Shown here: in pieces, positions 38,019-48,087 of the stretch | Position numbering within the stretch: the stretch's first letter is position 1 | Layout: each line of letters starts with the position of its first letter | NCBI GenBank assembly: GCA_016717105.1 | Contig: JADKGF010000003.1 | Coordinates: 1-64,000 of the forward strand | Length of the DNA: 64,000 nucleotides | Source of the DNA: Saprospiraceae bacterium | Lineage (GTDB): Bacteria; Bacteroidota; Bacteroidia; Chitinophagales; Saprospiraceae | Direction: 5' to 3' | Position numbers and translations under genes: made by a program | The notes under the pieces: model-generated | Seen by the model: the letters and a program-made list of their open reading frames with translations, nothing else | The model's database searches: none | What the model was told of the DNA's origin: nothing

Positions 38019-39287
38019 TTAAGCTTTTAAATGACTTAGACCATCTTTCAATATTCGACAAAATTGCCACACATCTTCAAAGCTATTGTACATCGGCACT
38101 GGAGCTACTCGGATCACATCTGGTTCACGCCAATCTGCAATTACACCATTTTCCGTAAGGTAGTTGAATAACTTTTTGTCTGGTTTGATCATTTGGATGG
38201 ACAATTGGCATCCTCTTGACGAAGGATCAGAAGGTGTGATGATCTTTATATTTTCATCATGAATCTCAGCAAGTAAGTCTGCAAGATAAGCCGTGAGTTT
38301 TACAGATTTGGATCTCAATCGATCAATTCCTGCTTCAGCAAACAGATCAAGTGAAGCTCTGATAGCAGCCATAGACAAGACAGGCGGATTGCTCAACTGC
38401 CAACCTTCAGCGGTTTGTATAGGCTGAAATTCGTCGCCCATCAAAAAACGAGTAGCTTTGTCATGTCCCCACCAACCTGCAAATCGTGGTAGATCCGACT
38501 GATGATGCCTTTCATGGACAAAACAACCTCATAAGCTGCCTGGTCCTGAATTAAGATATTTGTAGCTACACCACGCCGCAAAATCGGGCCCATCTTCATG
38601 TAAATGTAAGTCAATATTGCCCGCAGCATGTGCCAGATCAAATCCAACCACACATCCGTGAGCGTGACCGAGTTGTGTTATGGTCTTGATATCGTACAGT
38701 TGCCCAGTATAATAATTCACGCCACCTATAAGTATTAAGGCGATTTCATTTCCCTGAGTCTCAAGTATATTTTTAATATTGTCAATAGATACCAATTCAT
38801 CACTGCTGTCTGGAATCAATTCTATCATAGCATCAGCCGGATCGTAACCGTGAAATTTGACTTGACTGGCAATAGCGTATCTATCGGAAGGAAATGGGGA
38901 ATAATCAAAAAGTATCTTATAACGATTGCTCGTAGGCCTGTAAAAACTGACCATCAATAGATGCAAATTGACTGTCAGACTATTCATGACGACAACTTCA
39001 GAAGGTAGTGCTCCGACTACATTGGCCATATTTTTTGTAAGGAATTCGTGGTACGGCATCCAAGGATTCTTTGCCATAAAATGCCCTTCAACACCTAGAT
39101 TTTTCCAATCTTCGAGCTCTTGATTAATGTATTCTGAGGTAGCTTTTGGCATCAAGCCAAGACTATTTCCACATAAGTAGATAACATCATTACCATTTTC
39201 ATCCTTTGGAATGTGGAATTGCTGGTGAAAAGAAGATAATTCATCCTGATGATCCAGCTCTTGTGCTAATGTAAGTGAAGTATTCAA
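38019..39287 (-). CDS. kynU: Kynureninase, interrupted by one in-frame TGA
   Basis: About 422 residues: MNTSLTLAQELDHQDEL, the PLP region FDLAHAAGN, and WCSYKYLNSGPGSL containing the PLP lysine. A TGA at 38529-38531 follows. The same frame then continues with GCFVHERHHQSDLPRFAGWWGHD to the normal end at 38019. Family members have Ser, Ala or Gly at the stop position, so a single substitution (for example TCA to TGA) explains it. It cleaves kynurenine or 3-hydroxykynurenine to (hydroxy)anthranilate plus alanine. If the stop is real the enzyme loses its C-terminal domain. Confidence 0.9.
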
Positions 39288-39332
39288 AACTAAGTTGGTT
39301 TATTTGTAGGCCAAAATTAATAAATGATTGTG

Positions 39333-40362
39333 TTATTTTAAGGTTTCGGACTGATTTCCATAAAGCCAATCTAAAACATTGGTATTCCAAATCAGATTTC
39401 TATCATTATCAGAGATGATATTTGCCTTTACGGCTTCATCTATGACTTTGCCAGGATAACTGCCATCTACACTTTCCATTTCGCCCAAAGGATATGGATC
39501 GTCCAAACCTGCAACGATCTGACTTACTCCGGATCTTTTGACCATCAATTCAAATGAAAGCACATCATGTACCAGCGTGTCGAAATACACATTGGTAAAT
39601 GTATCTTCAGGGTTTCGCGCACCTTTGAATAGATCAGGTCTGCCCTTAAAACCTTGAACTCGCCTTCCCAAGCCCATCTGCCCAAATTGATTGCCATGCG
39701 CAAAACAAGTGCGCACATTCGGAAAACGATTGGGAAAATCCAAAAGACTAAAAAAATGCCAAGTATCCGCAGTTTGTGCACACATCCATATCAAATGAAA
39801 TCTCCAAAATCGATCTTCCAATTGTATAATCTCCTCTGCATTGTATGGGTGGATTTCAACAGCGAGATTGAGTTCATTGGCCAATTCAAATATTGGAATA
39901 ACAGACTCGTCGGCTAGATGTCCACTTATTATCTTTATTCAGAAAGTGCGTAGGAAGGCATAATAATGGCAGCTTAAGATCTACAGCACATCGTCGTATT
40001 TCTGAAAGTGCGTCATCGATGTACAATGGTTGTACTACAAATCCGGAAATAAATTTTTCTGGATAGTCGTGCTGGATCGACGCATTGTAATCATTTTGAA
40101 ATCTGATGACGTCATGTGCATCATTGCGATTATATCCGTTACAATAAAGCTGCGAAAGATTTAGAATCACTTCTTTGTCAATGTGGTTTGAAGCCATCCA
40201 TTCGAGTTTCTTATCCAGAAAAAAACTTGGATCAGTTACGGGTCTTCGCCAATTGCCTTGACACATTTGGTTGTTTTCTAACCAAAAGATGCCTTTATCC
40301 TTCATGAATTTAGGAATCTGATTGGGATAGGGTAGCAAATGACCATGTCCGTTGATGCGCAT
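39333..40362 (-). CDS. ACMSD-like amidohydrolase (one frameshift)
   Basis: I start at the Met at 40362 (MRINGHGHLLPYP), with the HxH metal site of the amidohydrolase fold. The frame breaks near 39930 (A/T run) and resumes as SGHLADESVIPIFELANEL, giving about 343 residues. Other features are LAVEIHPYN, CFAHGNQFGQMG, NVYFDTLVHD and VAGLDDPYPLG (the metal-ligand Asp region). It is of the 2-amino-3-carboxymuconate-6-semialdehyde decarboxylase family, acting directly after 3-hydroxyanthranilate dioxygenase. It is 46 nt upstream of kynU on the same strand, so an operon is likely. Confidence 0.82.
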
Positions 40363-40405
40363 AAGCTTGGGTTTATTTGCCAAAAGTAGTAAAACAAAAT
40401 ATAAA

Positions 40406-40440
40406 AAAAAAGAGACCATCATTTCTGTTGATCTCTTTTT
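40406..40440 (-). terminator. Intrinsic terminator after the PorP-like gene
   Basis: AAAAAGAGA (40406-40414) pairs with TCTCTTTTT (40432-40440). On the minus strand the stem is followed by a T run of about nine. It lies 20 nt beyond the PorP/SprF stop and before the ACMSD start, as expected for a transcript end. Confidence 0.5.
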
Positions 40441-40460
40441 CTATTTTACTTGTACAAAGT

Positions 40461-41375
40461 TTATTGTTTTCCACCAAAATTTATACCCAAGGTCAACTCA
40501 TGTGAACCATTGTTGTAATCTTGGATTGGATTGGAAGATGTATTGTATGAATAATAAAAGTTGAGCTTTTCTATTTTTGTTCCGATAAGGAAACCTAGTC
40601 TCTTATCAGCACCTAAGGTATAATTGACACCACCGATCAACTTATCCTGTAGAAAACCAAAGGTAAGATTCATGTCAATATGGGTAGGAACATTGTTCAA
40701 TTTTTTCATGATCAAATAAGGTGTCATGGTAATATCTGGATGCAAATCCAATTTATATCCTACTTGTAAAATGAAGCCAACCTCACGTTCTGGAGCTGTA
40801 GCATCTACATCACTAATTCTAGAACTAACTGCTGATGGAATAGCAATACCATACAATAATTTTTTCATGTAAATCCCGTATAATCCAAAAGATGCATCAA
40901 AATATTCGGCTCCTGCAAGAGCTCTACTAATTGTTGGGTCGGTTGGGTCCGCATTACCATAACCAGATAAACCGTGTTTGATATATTCACCAGAGATTCC
41001 AAATCCAATTTGATTATTATCTGTGATGATGGTATAACTCAAACCCAAAGCTCCTTTGAAAGTTTCTAATTGACTGAATTTATCACTCAGGATATTTAGT
41101 CCTAAAGAAAGTCTATTACCCACTGGTCCATTATATCCAAAAGAAATGGTACGAGGTGCGCCATCAATACCTGACCACTTGTTTCGGTAATTGACAAGAA
41201 TCCTATGATTCATTATTGATCCATAAGCACCTGGATTGATCAGCTGTGGATTCAAATGTGCCTGTGTATAAATATATCTTTCATCAAAATATCTATTCTG
41301 CGCATTGACTCCGATTGTGGCACTCACAAAACTGACCAATACTATCAGCGATTTTAAAATATTTATTGTCTTCAT
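40461..41375 (-). CDS. PorP/SprF-family type IX secretion membrane protein
   Basis: From the Met at 41375 (MKTINILKSLIVLV, signal peptide ending VNAQ) the protein has about 304 residues. The start of the mature part (FDERYIYTQAHLNPQLINPGAYG) and the repeated amphipathic strands ending HELTLGINFGGK are typical of PorP/SprF outer-membrane barrels. In Flavobacterium, SprF is needed to secrete SprB, whose C-terminal domain is of the same type B as the giant protein encoded 35 nt upstream. The pair is therefore a cargo with its dedicated outer-membrane partner. Confidence 0.88.
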   Translation of the reverse strand: MKTINILKSLIVLVSFVSATIGVNAQNRYFDERYIYTQAHLNPQLINPGAYGSIMNHRILVNYRNKWSGIDGAPRTISFGYNGPVGNRLSLGLNILSDKFSQLETFKGALGLSYTIITDNNQIGFGISGEYIKHGLSGYGNADPTDPTISRALAGAEYFDASFGLYGIYMKKLLYGIAIPSAVSSRISDVDATAPEREVGFILQVGYKLDLHPDITMTPYLIMKKLNNVPTHIDMNLTFGFLQDKLIGGVNYTLGADKRLGFLIGTKIEKLNFYYSYNTSSNPIQDYNNGSHELTLGINFGGKQ

Positions 41376-41409
41376 ATAATTTGTATTATGAATTTCTGTA
41401 ATCATTGGT

Positions 41410-44400
41410 TTATTTATCAGTAAGTATTGTCAATGTACCTTTATATACTTCTCTGCGACCTTGTCCGAAATTGATGTTTAAAACCCAGATATATCCTCCT
41501 TCTTTAAGATCTTTGTTGTCATTGTCTGTTCCTTGCCATGTATTATCATAATTAGGCTGTGAATAGACCAATCGGCCCCATCTGTCAAATACGGTTAAGT
41601 CTGCGGCATTATCAGTTACACAATTGATGATAAACAAATCGTTCAAATTGTCTCCATTTGGTGTGATTACGGTCGAAGCTTCATAACAAGTTCCAGATAA
41701 GGTACATGATTTTACTTCCAAATTAGTAAGTTTGACCTGACATCCATTGTCATCAGTCACAGTTACGTTATAAAAACCTGATGCTAGATTTTCGATCTTA
41801 TTATCAAGATCACCTAGCCCTGACCATACAAAGCTATAATTGCCCGCTCCGGTTCCATTCATATTGATTTCAACAGATCCTGTTTCTTGATTTTTGGTTG
41901 AGCAATTAATGATCGGCGTACCTACCAATTTTGTAGGTTGTGTTATAACTACTGCAACTGACGAGGTACTTGCCCCAGCTGCATTTGAAGCAGTAACTGT
42001 ATATGATCCTGCCGCTAAACCTGTAAATGTATAATCTGTACCACTTGCGATTTGTACAGTTTGTATAACTGGATTGCCTGATTTTAGTGTGATGGTCATT
42101 GGATAGCTTCCTTTTGTGATTTTACCAGATATTACTCCAGTACGATCATCGAAACATAACACGCCAAAACTATTATCACCTGAAGTTACGGTTGCAGTTC
42201 CCAATTCTACGGCTACAGAGCCTGGTGGTTCAACATTTACTACTATACCATTTCTTACCGCTGTACAGCCGTTAGCATCGGTAACAGTTACATTATAAGT
42301 GCCTGCTTTTACATTGTTCACATCAAGGACACCAGAAGTATTTGCATCAGGAATGCCACCAGACCATATAGTTTTATAATTTGGTGTACCACCTGTTATG
42401 GTGATTTTGATACCACCATCTGAAGCTGTGGAAGTCGATGCCCCAGTGGTGCCCGTAAGGGAAATATCTAATGCATTGGGCTCAGTGATCGTAATAGTTG
42501 CAGTTCCAGTTTTTGCAGGAGATGCACTATCTGAAACAGTCACAGTGTATGTTCCCGCTTTTATTCCTTGTGGATTAGATCCTGTCAATCCGCCAGACCA
42601 AGCATATGTATAAGGAGTACATCCACCGGAAACATTTACTAAAGCAGCACCATCTGTTCCGTTTTTACACTTGACATTTGTACCTGTAATGGTGACAGGT
42701 GATAATTGTGACTCAGTCGTACCTACTGTAAATGAAGCCGTAGCTGTACAATTTCTGCTATCAGTTACTGTTACTAGATATACACCAGCATTTAAGTTGG
42801 TTGGATTGGCCGTATTGCCTTGAGCTGGATTCCAGTTGAAGGTATAACCACCATTATTTCCACCTGATGTTGTTGTGATATTGATTGCTCCTTTAGATGA
42901 ACAACCAACGTTAGTGATTACACCAGATGTAGGAATAACAATTGCTGTCGGTTGATTTATGGTAGCGGTACATGATGTCTTTGGTACACCAGAACACAAT
43001 ACTTCAAAAGTATAAGTACCAGCAGCAGCACCAGTTAGATTAAGATTACCAGCTGAGACTAATCCAGTTTTTACTATGGTTGTACCTAATTTCCATTGAA
43101 ATACGCAATCAGCAGTTGCATCCGTTACTGTCATTGCTGCTGATCCGTCTGTGCCACCATTACAAGTCACATGGGTGATTGTTCCAGTGGTACATTTTGG
43201 TTCTGGCGGAGTTCCACATGTTATTGCAATACTTCCTGCACTTGTAGTGCCCGCTACTGTAGCAGGCGATCCGTTTACAGTGCCAGTGATATCAGTGGGA
43301 CCTGGAACGCTGATTGTGGCTGTATAATTTGAAGCGTCTGGACAAAGCAATTCAAAACATATTTTGAATATAACATGACCATTTGGTTTAGTAATGGCAG
43401 TACCGTTACTCCACAGCAATTTTAATGTACCTGTTGTCCCATTTGAATTAAACATAGAAGAATTCAGCCCTTCTAGGCTATAACCTTCAGTACGTATAAA
43501 TTTCAATTGTGCAGGATTCCAGCTAAAAGTTGTACCTACACCAAAGATATTTGAAAAACTATCTACTGAAACATCCACACAAACAATATCACCTACTTTC
43601 CCACTTCCTGTGCCTGTTTTGATAGCAACGGTAGAAGGCATAGGAACATCAATAATTGTTACTTTACCGAATGTATAACATAAGTCATTGATTGCTGTAT
43701 TACCAGACCAGTCAATACTTACAGGAGAAGTTTCATTTAATTTTATACAAGCAACATCTCCTACCTTTCCGATTACGTCAAAACATAATTCGAAAAACAC
43801 AGTATTATCAGGAACAGTTACGGGATTAGTTGTCAATGAGCTCCAAAGAAAACCAAATTTACCTGATGACGCTTTTAAGTCATTAAAGCTATTTGAAGAC
43901 ATGCCAGGTACATTATTGGTGGTAGGTATCACATATCTTTTATACTTCAAAAGTGTCGAATCCCAGCTTATTGAGCCTTGACCAGATACAATATCAATAA
44001 AGTTTTTTACTGTAATTGCTATACACACCTCTGTACCTTTCAATGCATCTTTTTGTGCACCTACCAGCGTCAGATTTGACGCATTAGCACAAGTAGGACT
44101 TGTACAGCCAGTTGATGGTGGAGTACCTTTGATAGTCACAGTACCTTTATTATTAATAAGAGTAACTGGATTTAAATTTGAATCGCTGATTTCTATTTTT
44201 CTTGGTACATTACTGGTAAATACATCAGATTTTGTACCAGCAGCACCGATAGCCTTGAATACAATGGAGAAGATACGTGTACCATTTGGAATTGTAACAC
44301 CACCTTGAGATCCATCAAACCAAGAAACAACCAATTGCCCTTTCTTGAGTGTACTACCTATAGGCCCTGAAAGTCCGTTTCCAAGTCCAACAAGTAATGG

Positions 44401-44619
44401 CGTCACATTTGTAAATGATACAAATTCCAAAACCGTGGAGTCATAGTTGATGGAATATTCAGTACCCGCTAACGCTGTAAACCCGCTGACAGTTACATCC
44501 ACAGTAGCATTAGCTCCTGGATCTACTTGTGAGCTCGACATCGAAATAGTCAATTGGGCATTAACAAAATTCAAACATAAAAATATGCCTGACAACAATG
44601 TAATAAAAATTTTCCTCAT
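41410..44619 (-). CDS. Giant T9SS cargo: three cohesin-like domains, SprB repeats, type B C-terminal domain
   Basis: From the Met at 44619 (MRKIFITLLSGIFLCL, signal peptide ending NAQ) the protein has about 1069 residues. Three cohesin-like domains start at LTISMSSSQVDPGANATV, LTLVGAQKDALKGTEVCI and VAIKTGTGSGKVGDIVCV. Five or more SprB-like repeats follow (motifs VTCNGGTDGSA, NVKCKNGTDGAA, AGTYTVTVSD, AGTYNVTVTDANGC). The end is the gliding-motility-associated type B domain (VITPNGDNLNDLF, VFDRWGRLVYSQPNYDNTWQG). It is predicted to be cell-surface or released. It could serve adhesion, gliding or matrix assembly. Confidence 0.92.
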   Translation of the reverse strand: MRKIFITLLSGIFLCLNFVNAQLTISMSSSQVDPGANATVDVTVSGFTALAGTEYSINYDSTVLEFVSFTNVTPLLVGLGNGLSGPIGSTLKKGQLVVSWFDGSQGGVTIPNGTRIFSIVFKAIGAAGTKSDVFTSNVPRKIEISDSNLNPVTLINNKGTVTIKGTPPSTGCTSPTCANASNLTLVGAQKDALKGTEVCIAITVKNFIDIVSGQGSISWDSTLLKYKRYVIPTTNNVPGMSSNSFNDLKASSGKFGFLWSSLTTNPVTVPDNTVFFELCFDVIGKVGDVACIKLNETSPVSIDWSGNTAINDLCYTFGKVTIIDVPMPSTVAIKTGTGSGKVGDIVCVDVSVDSFSNIFGVGTTFSWNPAQLKFIRTEGYSLEGLNSSMFNSNGTTGTLKLLWSNGTAITKPNGHVIFKICFELLCPDASNYTATISVPGPTDITGTVNGSPATVAGTTSAGSIAITCGTPPEPKCTTGTITHVTCNGGTDGSAAMTVTDATADCVFQWKLGTTIVKTGLVSAGNLNLTGAAAGTYTFEVLCSGVPKTSCTATINQPTAIVIPTSGVITNVGCSSKGAINITTTSGGNNGGYTFNWNPAQGNTANPTNLNAGVYLVTVTDSRNCTATASFTVGTTESQLSPVTITGTNVKCKNGTDGAALVNVSGGCTPYTYAWSGGLTGSNPQGIKAGTYTVTVSDSASPAKTGTATITITEPNALDISLTGTTGASTSTASDGGIKITITGGTPNYKTIWSGGIPDANTSGVLDVNNVKAGTYNVTVTDANGCTAVRNGIVVNVEPPGSVAVELGTATVTSGDNSFGVLCFDDRTGVISGKITKGSYPMTITLKSGNPVIQTVQIASGTDYTFTGLAAGSYTVTASNAAGASTSSVAVVITQPTKLVGTPIINCSTKNQETGSVEINMNGTGAGNYSFVWSGLGDLDNKIENLASGFYNVTVTDDNGCQVKLTNLEVKSCTLSGTCYEASTVITPNGDNLNDLFIINCVTDNAADLTVFDRWGRLVYSQPNYDNTWQGTDNDNKDLKEGGYIWVLNINFGQGRREVYKGTLTILTDK

Positions 44620-44652
44620 GTCGGGAATTTTTAAAATGATTAAATTTGAACG

Positions 44653-44660
44653 CAAAATTA
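44653..44660 (-). promoter_or_regulatory. Promoter -7 box for the giant cargo gene
   Basis: The minus strand reads TAATTTTGCG, matching TAnnTTTG, 33 nt upstream of the chosen start at 44619. Confidence 0.4.
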
Positions 44661-44945
44661 CGTATTAATTTATAAAAAAATGATTATGTTACTCCAATAT
44701 TGTTAAATGATTACCATAAAAACAATAATAATGTCTCATAAAGTTTAAAATACCATGTATTCTTAGTGCAAATAATGAGCCAAAAAACTCAATATCCTTA
44801 AAAAGGCGGGAAACTGTCGATTATTGTACAAATGTAAGTCTTTAAATTTAATTTCAGAAAAAAAAATTTCATTTGACACAAAATGAAAAAAGTAGCACTT
44901 GTTTTGGTATAATATTCTAGAATCTGCTTTATTTATTGATTAGTT

Positions 44946-45701
44946 TTATTTGGTAATGACTTGATGAACTTCTGTAAGCTTCTTCTGAATATCTTGGAGC
45001 TTTTCTTCCAACATATTGTTGAATCTATATTTGACATCAGAGAAACTCAAATGTGCGTAATATTGCCATATTTCATCGATCTCATTAAATGGTAATTCGT
45101 ACGGTAGATAGGTGTCATTATCAGAGACCAAGACCAATTTTTGTGACATAAAATCTGGTCTTACCCGCTTGTACACTACACCTTCTGATTTGCTGATGAC
45201 TACATAAGTTCGGTCTTTTTTTATATCGTGTATGTGTTCGACATAGGCACATACGACTATAGTACCACTTTCCATCGGCAACATCGAATCCCCATGGATT
45301 TCAAATCCACGATAAGTACCTTGTGGGATATTGGGAAATGCAATTTTTGGAAGATCTTTTATATATTCAGGATCGGCATATGACTCTAGATATCCCGCTT
45401 CAGCCTTGGTATCGACCAATTCTATATTGGAATTGTTTTCGGCATCTACTGATATCGCCAGTACTCTCAAGTCTTTGTTTCTCAATATCTCCAAATCTCG
45501 GTGGCTAAGATTGGAACGCAAAAGATTGTCAATTTTTACATCAAAGATATCGGATAATTTGATCAAATTTTCAATGCTGACCTGCGTGTGTCCGCGTTCA
45601 TAATCACTCAATGAAGACCTGGGTACTCCCAACTTGTCAGCTAGATCTTGTTGTGAAAACTTAAATTTGTTGCGAAGGTATTTGATATTGGCCCCGAGCA
45701 T
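44946..45701 (-). CDS. Helix-turn-helix / S24 (LexA-like) repressor
   Basis: I choose the Met at 45701 (MLGANIKYLRNKFKFSQQDLADKLG), where the XRE helix-turn-helix begins; the upstream leader of 12 residues is not conserved in type. The C-terminal S24 peptidase-like domain has the Ser nucleophile motif HGDSMLPMESG and the Lys partner near VVYKRVRPD. Proteins of this build are either self-cleaving repressors or inactive phage-type regulators. The linker lacks an obvious Ala-Gly cleavage site apart from EAGYLE. The target is unknown, and no phage genes are adjacent. Confidence 0.82.
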   Translation of the reverse strand: MLGANIKYLRNKFKFSQQDLADKLGVPRSSLSDYERGHTQVSIENLIKLSDIFDVKIDNLLRSNLSHRDLEILRNKDLRVLAISVDAENNSNIELVDTKAEAGYLESYADPEYIKDLPKIAFPNIPQGTYRGFEIHGDSMLPMESGTIVVCAYVEHIHDIKKDRTYVVISKSEGVVYKRVRPDFMSQKLVLVSDNDTYLPYELPFNEIDEIWQYYAHLSFSDVKYRFNNMLEEKLQDIQKKLTEVHQVITK

Positions 45702-45841
45702 TATGTAAAATTGGTTCTTATTAAATAAATGTTGCACCTACATAGCGCAAAACAAAAATCACCACAAAAATAACACAAAGTCGTAATATGCGGCAAAAAA
45801 ATGTCATCATTAACAACAATAGCCTTGGTTTATAGCAAAAT

Positions 45842-47014
45842 TTAGATCAATCTTTTAATTTTGGTATGATCCATTTGATCGATATCTCCTGAAATGTGTA
45901 AGATTCCTGGTGTTTTTCCTACTTCAAAGCTGCCTAATCTATCGTCGTAACTTAATGCTTCGGCCCCATTGATCGTTGCCCAAGTGAGTAGTTCTTCCAG
46001 CGGTATGTAAGATTGATATTTGCGTATTGTTTTAATCTCTTCCCAAATGGAAAGTTGCCAGTTGGATGTAAGGCTATCTGTTCCTATGGTTACTTTTGCA
46101 TCAGCATCTCTGAATGTCTGATAATCGGGTAGTTTATTCTCTATGTACAAATTGGCATTAGGACAAGTAGCCCAAAAAATTTGTGGATTCCATTTTTTTG
46201 TAGCAGCAATATCTTCCTGAGTAGTCAATGTGTTATGCACGAATATGGTTTTGAAGTCGGCATGTAGATTTTCAATTGCGTAATGAATAGACGATTGACT
46301 AGTAGGCTTGAAATGGTCAAGTTTCATACCGAATTTGGCATAGAAATCCAGAAATCTACCATTGCCGTATTGGAAAAGTTGGTTTTCGGCGAGTGTCTCT
46401 TGATTGTGAATACTTATGGTTTGTCCTTTGGTATTGTTTTCATTGATAAAAGCAAAAAGTTCGGGACTTACTGTATAAGGTGCATGCGGCACAAAACTCT
46501 TCTTATTATAATGGCGTTCTGATTGATTTTCCATCACGGGCAAGTACTGATCGATGGTACTTTTGGTCATTGAGGGCTGCAAAAAGTCAAACATTTCGAC
46601 AAAAGTATAGTAGGATAAATGACTGACATCTTTGATATATGCGGTATCTGCTTTGTTTGAAATATCGCCAACTGCTACGATCCCATTTTTATACATTTCT
46701 TCATCTCCATCTTTGATGGCCTGATCGATGATGTCTTGATCTATAACTCTGAATGTCACTACATTGCCAATGAAATCAAGCAATCCTGTACCTGTTGCTA
46801 CCTTATTTTTCATGTGCGACAGCTCAAGATGACAATGTGTATTGATAAATCCAGGACAAAGTATGCCTTTCAACTTCTGAATAGATACTGCTTCATGAGC
46901 ATCCCAAGAATCAATACCAAGGATTTTGCCCTTTTCATTTGTAATTATAACAGCATCATCAGAAAATTTGCCATCTGAAGTAAAAATCTTGTCAGCACTA
47001 AATTTAAATACCAT
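45842..47014 (-). CDS. Amidohydrolase (aminohydrolase/deaminase type)
   Basis: About 390 residues from the Met at 47014. Features are NTHCHLELSH (HxH metal site), VPHAPYTVSP, SIHNQETLAENQLF, VHNTLTTQEDI, ATCPNANLYIENKLP and IGTDSLTSNWQLS. This order matches the ATZ/TRZ/MtaD family, including aminodeoxyfutalosine deaminases of the alternative menaquinone route. No other mqn genes are visible here, so the substrate stays open. Confidence 0.82.
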   Translation of the reverse strand: MVFKFSADKIFTSDGKFSDDAVIITNEKGKILGIDSWDAHEAVSIQKLKGILCPGFINTHCHLELSHMKNKVATGTGLLDFIGNVVTFRVIDQDIIDQAIKDGDEEMYKNGIVAVGDISNKADTAYIKDVSHLSYYTFVEMFDFLQPSMTKSTIDQYLPVMENQSERHYNKKSFVPHAPYTVSPELFAFINENNTKGQTISIHNQETLAENQLFQYGNGRFLDFYAKFGMKLDHFKPTSQSSIHYAIENLHADFKTIFVHNTLTTQEDIAATKKWNPQIFWATCPNANLYIENKLPDYQTFRDADAKVTIGTDSLTSNWQLSIWEEIKTIRKYQSYIPLEELLTWATINGAEALSYDDRLGSFEVGKTPGILHISGDIDQMDHTKIKRLI

Positions 47015-47046
47015 CTTGTCCTTTTTGGGACGCAATATATAAATAT

Positions 47047-47403
47047 TTAGACAATATCATCTTCTTCGATACGTGACGCTTTTCCTTTTCTTTCCACATA
47101 ATTATGGTAATAGATCAAGGAAAAACCACCAAATATCAATATACATACGAAGACGCCTGCTGGTTCAGTATCCAAAATGTTGTCTATCACCATGCCGGCC
47201 AACAAACCTAATCCGACCGATAGCAAGAACAAACCTGTTTTGAGTGATTTGTTTGATTCTGTATCATTACTGTCAAAAATTTTTGCCGTTCTCCCACTAT
47301 TAATCAATGCCATTCTTTCGGTGTGTCTTGTTTTAAAATAATTTACGATCAGTATGATCAATGTAATGAATGATAATGTTACGCCTACGATTTCTGTTGC
47401 CAT
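47047..47403 (-). CDS. DUF6249-like small membrane protein
   Basis: This 118-residue protein has three hydrophobic helices (residues about 5-22, 57-74, 83-100) separated by a basic loop (RHTERMALINSGRT) and a charged C-terminus. In Bacteroidota such proteins often lie beside an ECF sigma factor, as here, where the sigma gene starts 138 nt away on the other strand. A link to that stress response is inferred, not shown. Confidence 0.65.
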   Translation of the reverse strand: MATEIVGVTLSFITLIILIVNYFKTRHTERMALINSGRTAKIFDSNDTESNKSLKTGLFLLSVGLGLLAGMVIDNILDTEPAGVFVCILIFGGFSLIYYHNYVERKGKASRIEEDDIV

Positions 47404-47541
47404 GTTTTTTAGATTATTTGATTTGATAGCATTACGGAAGGTAAGTTATATTGGTTACAAAATGTTTTATTTTTTTATTTTATTGATCAAATTGTAACGG
47501 ACAAAATTTCTCCATCGTATATTGTTTGAATATTTATCGAT

Positions 47542-48087
47542 ATGTCGCAGGAAAATGGTTGGATTTCGTTATTACTTTCAGGTGACCGGAAAGCCATTAC
47601 CTATTTTACAGATAATTATGGTCAGTTTATGTACCACGTTTGTTACAAAGTCCTTTTATCGACACACGATGCCGAAGAAGCTGCGCAAGATTCAGTTTTG
47701 AAAGCAATAAAAGGATTGGATAGATATGATAGATCAGCATCGCTTAAGGCCTGGTGTTATACGATTGCTTACCGCACTGCGATAGATTATAAGCGCCGGC
47801 TAAAGCCTACATTGTCATTGGAACAATCGGCAGAACCTATTTTTGATGGCATGATTGACCACAATATTCAGAAAGCTGAAACCAAAACGGGTATAGATTC
47901 GTTATTGTCTCATCTTGATGCTGAATCTCGAGTAATAGTTTCACTCTATTATTTGGAAGAAAAAAATATCAAAGTAGTCGAAATCACTGGCCTTACAGAA
48001 AGTAATATCAAGATAAAGTTGTTTCGTGCGCGCAAGGAATTACTCCCGTTTGCGACCAAATATTCGGATTTAATAAATTATACATGA
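47542..48087 (+). CDS. ECF-type RNA polymerase sigma factor
   Basis: This 181-residue protein has region 2 (FTDNYGQFMYHVCYKVLLSTHDAEEAAQDSVLKA, then WCYTIAYRTAIDYKRR) and region 4 (LDAESRVIVSLYYLEEKN, TESNIKIKLFRARKEL). Its stop overlaps the next start (ATGA at 48084-48087), so it is co-translated with the probable anti-sigma protein. The regulon cannot be read from this window. Confidence 0.92.
   Translation: MSQENGWISLLLSGDRKAITYFTDNYGQFMYHVCYKVLLSTHDAEEAAQDSVLKAIKGLDRYDRSASLKAWCYTIAYRTAIDYKRRLKPTLSLEQSAEPIFDGMIDHNIQKAETKTGIDSLLSHLDAESRVIVSLYYLEEKNIKVVEITGLTESNIKIKLFRARKELLPFATKYSDLINYT

Noticed and set aside
38529..38531. TGA recoding or selenocysteine
   Set aside because: TGA ends other clear genes (drt3a, hemW, the GATase, the hydrolase at 31084), the expected residue is small (Ser/Ala/Gly), and no SECIS-like hairpin was evident.
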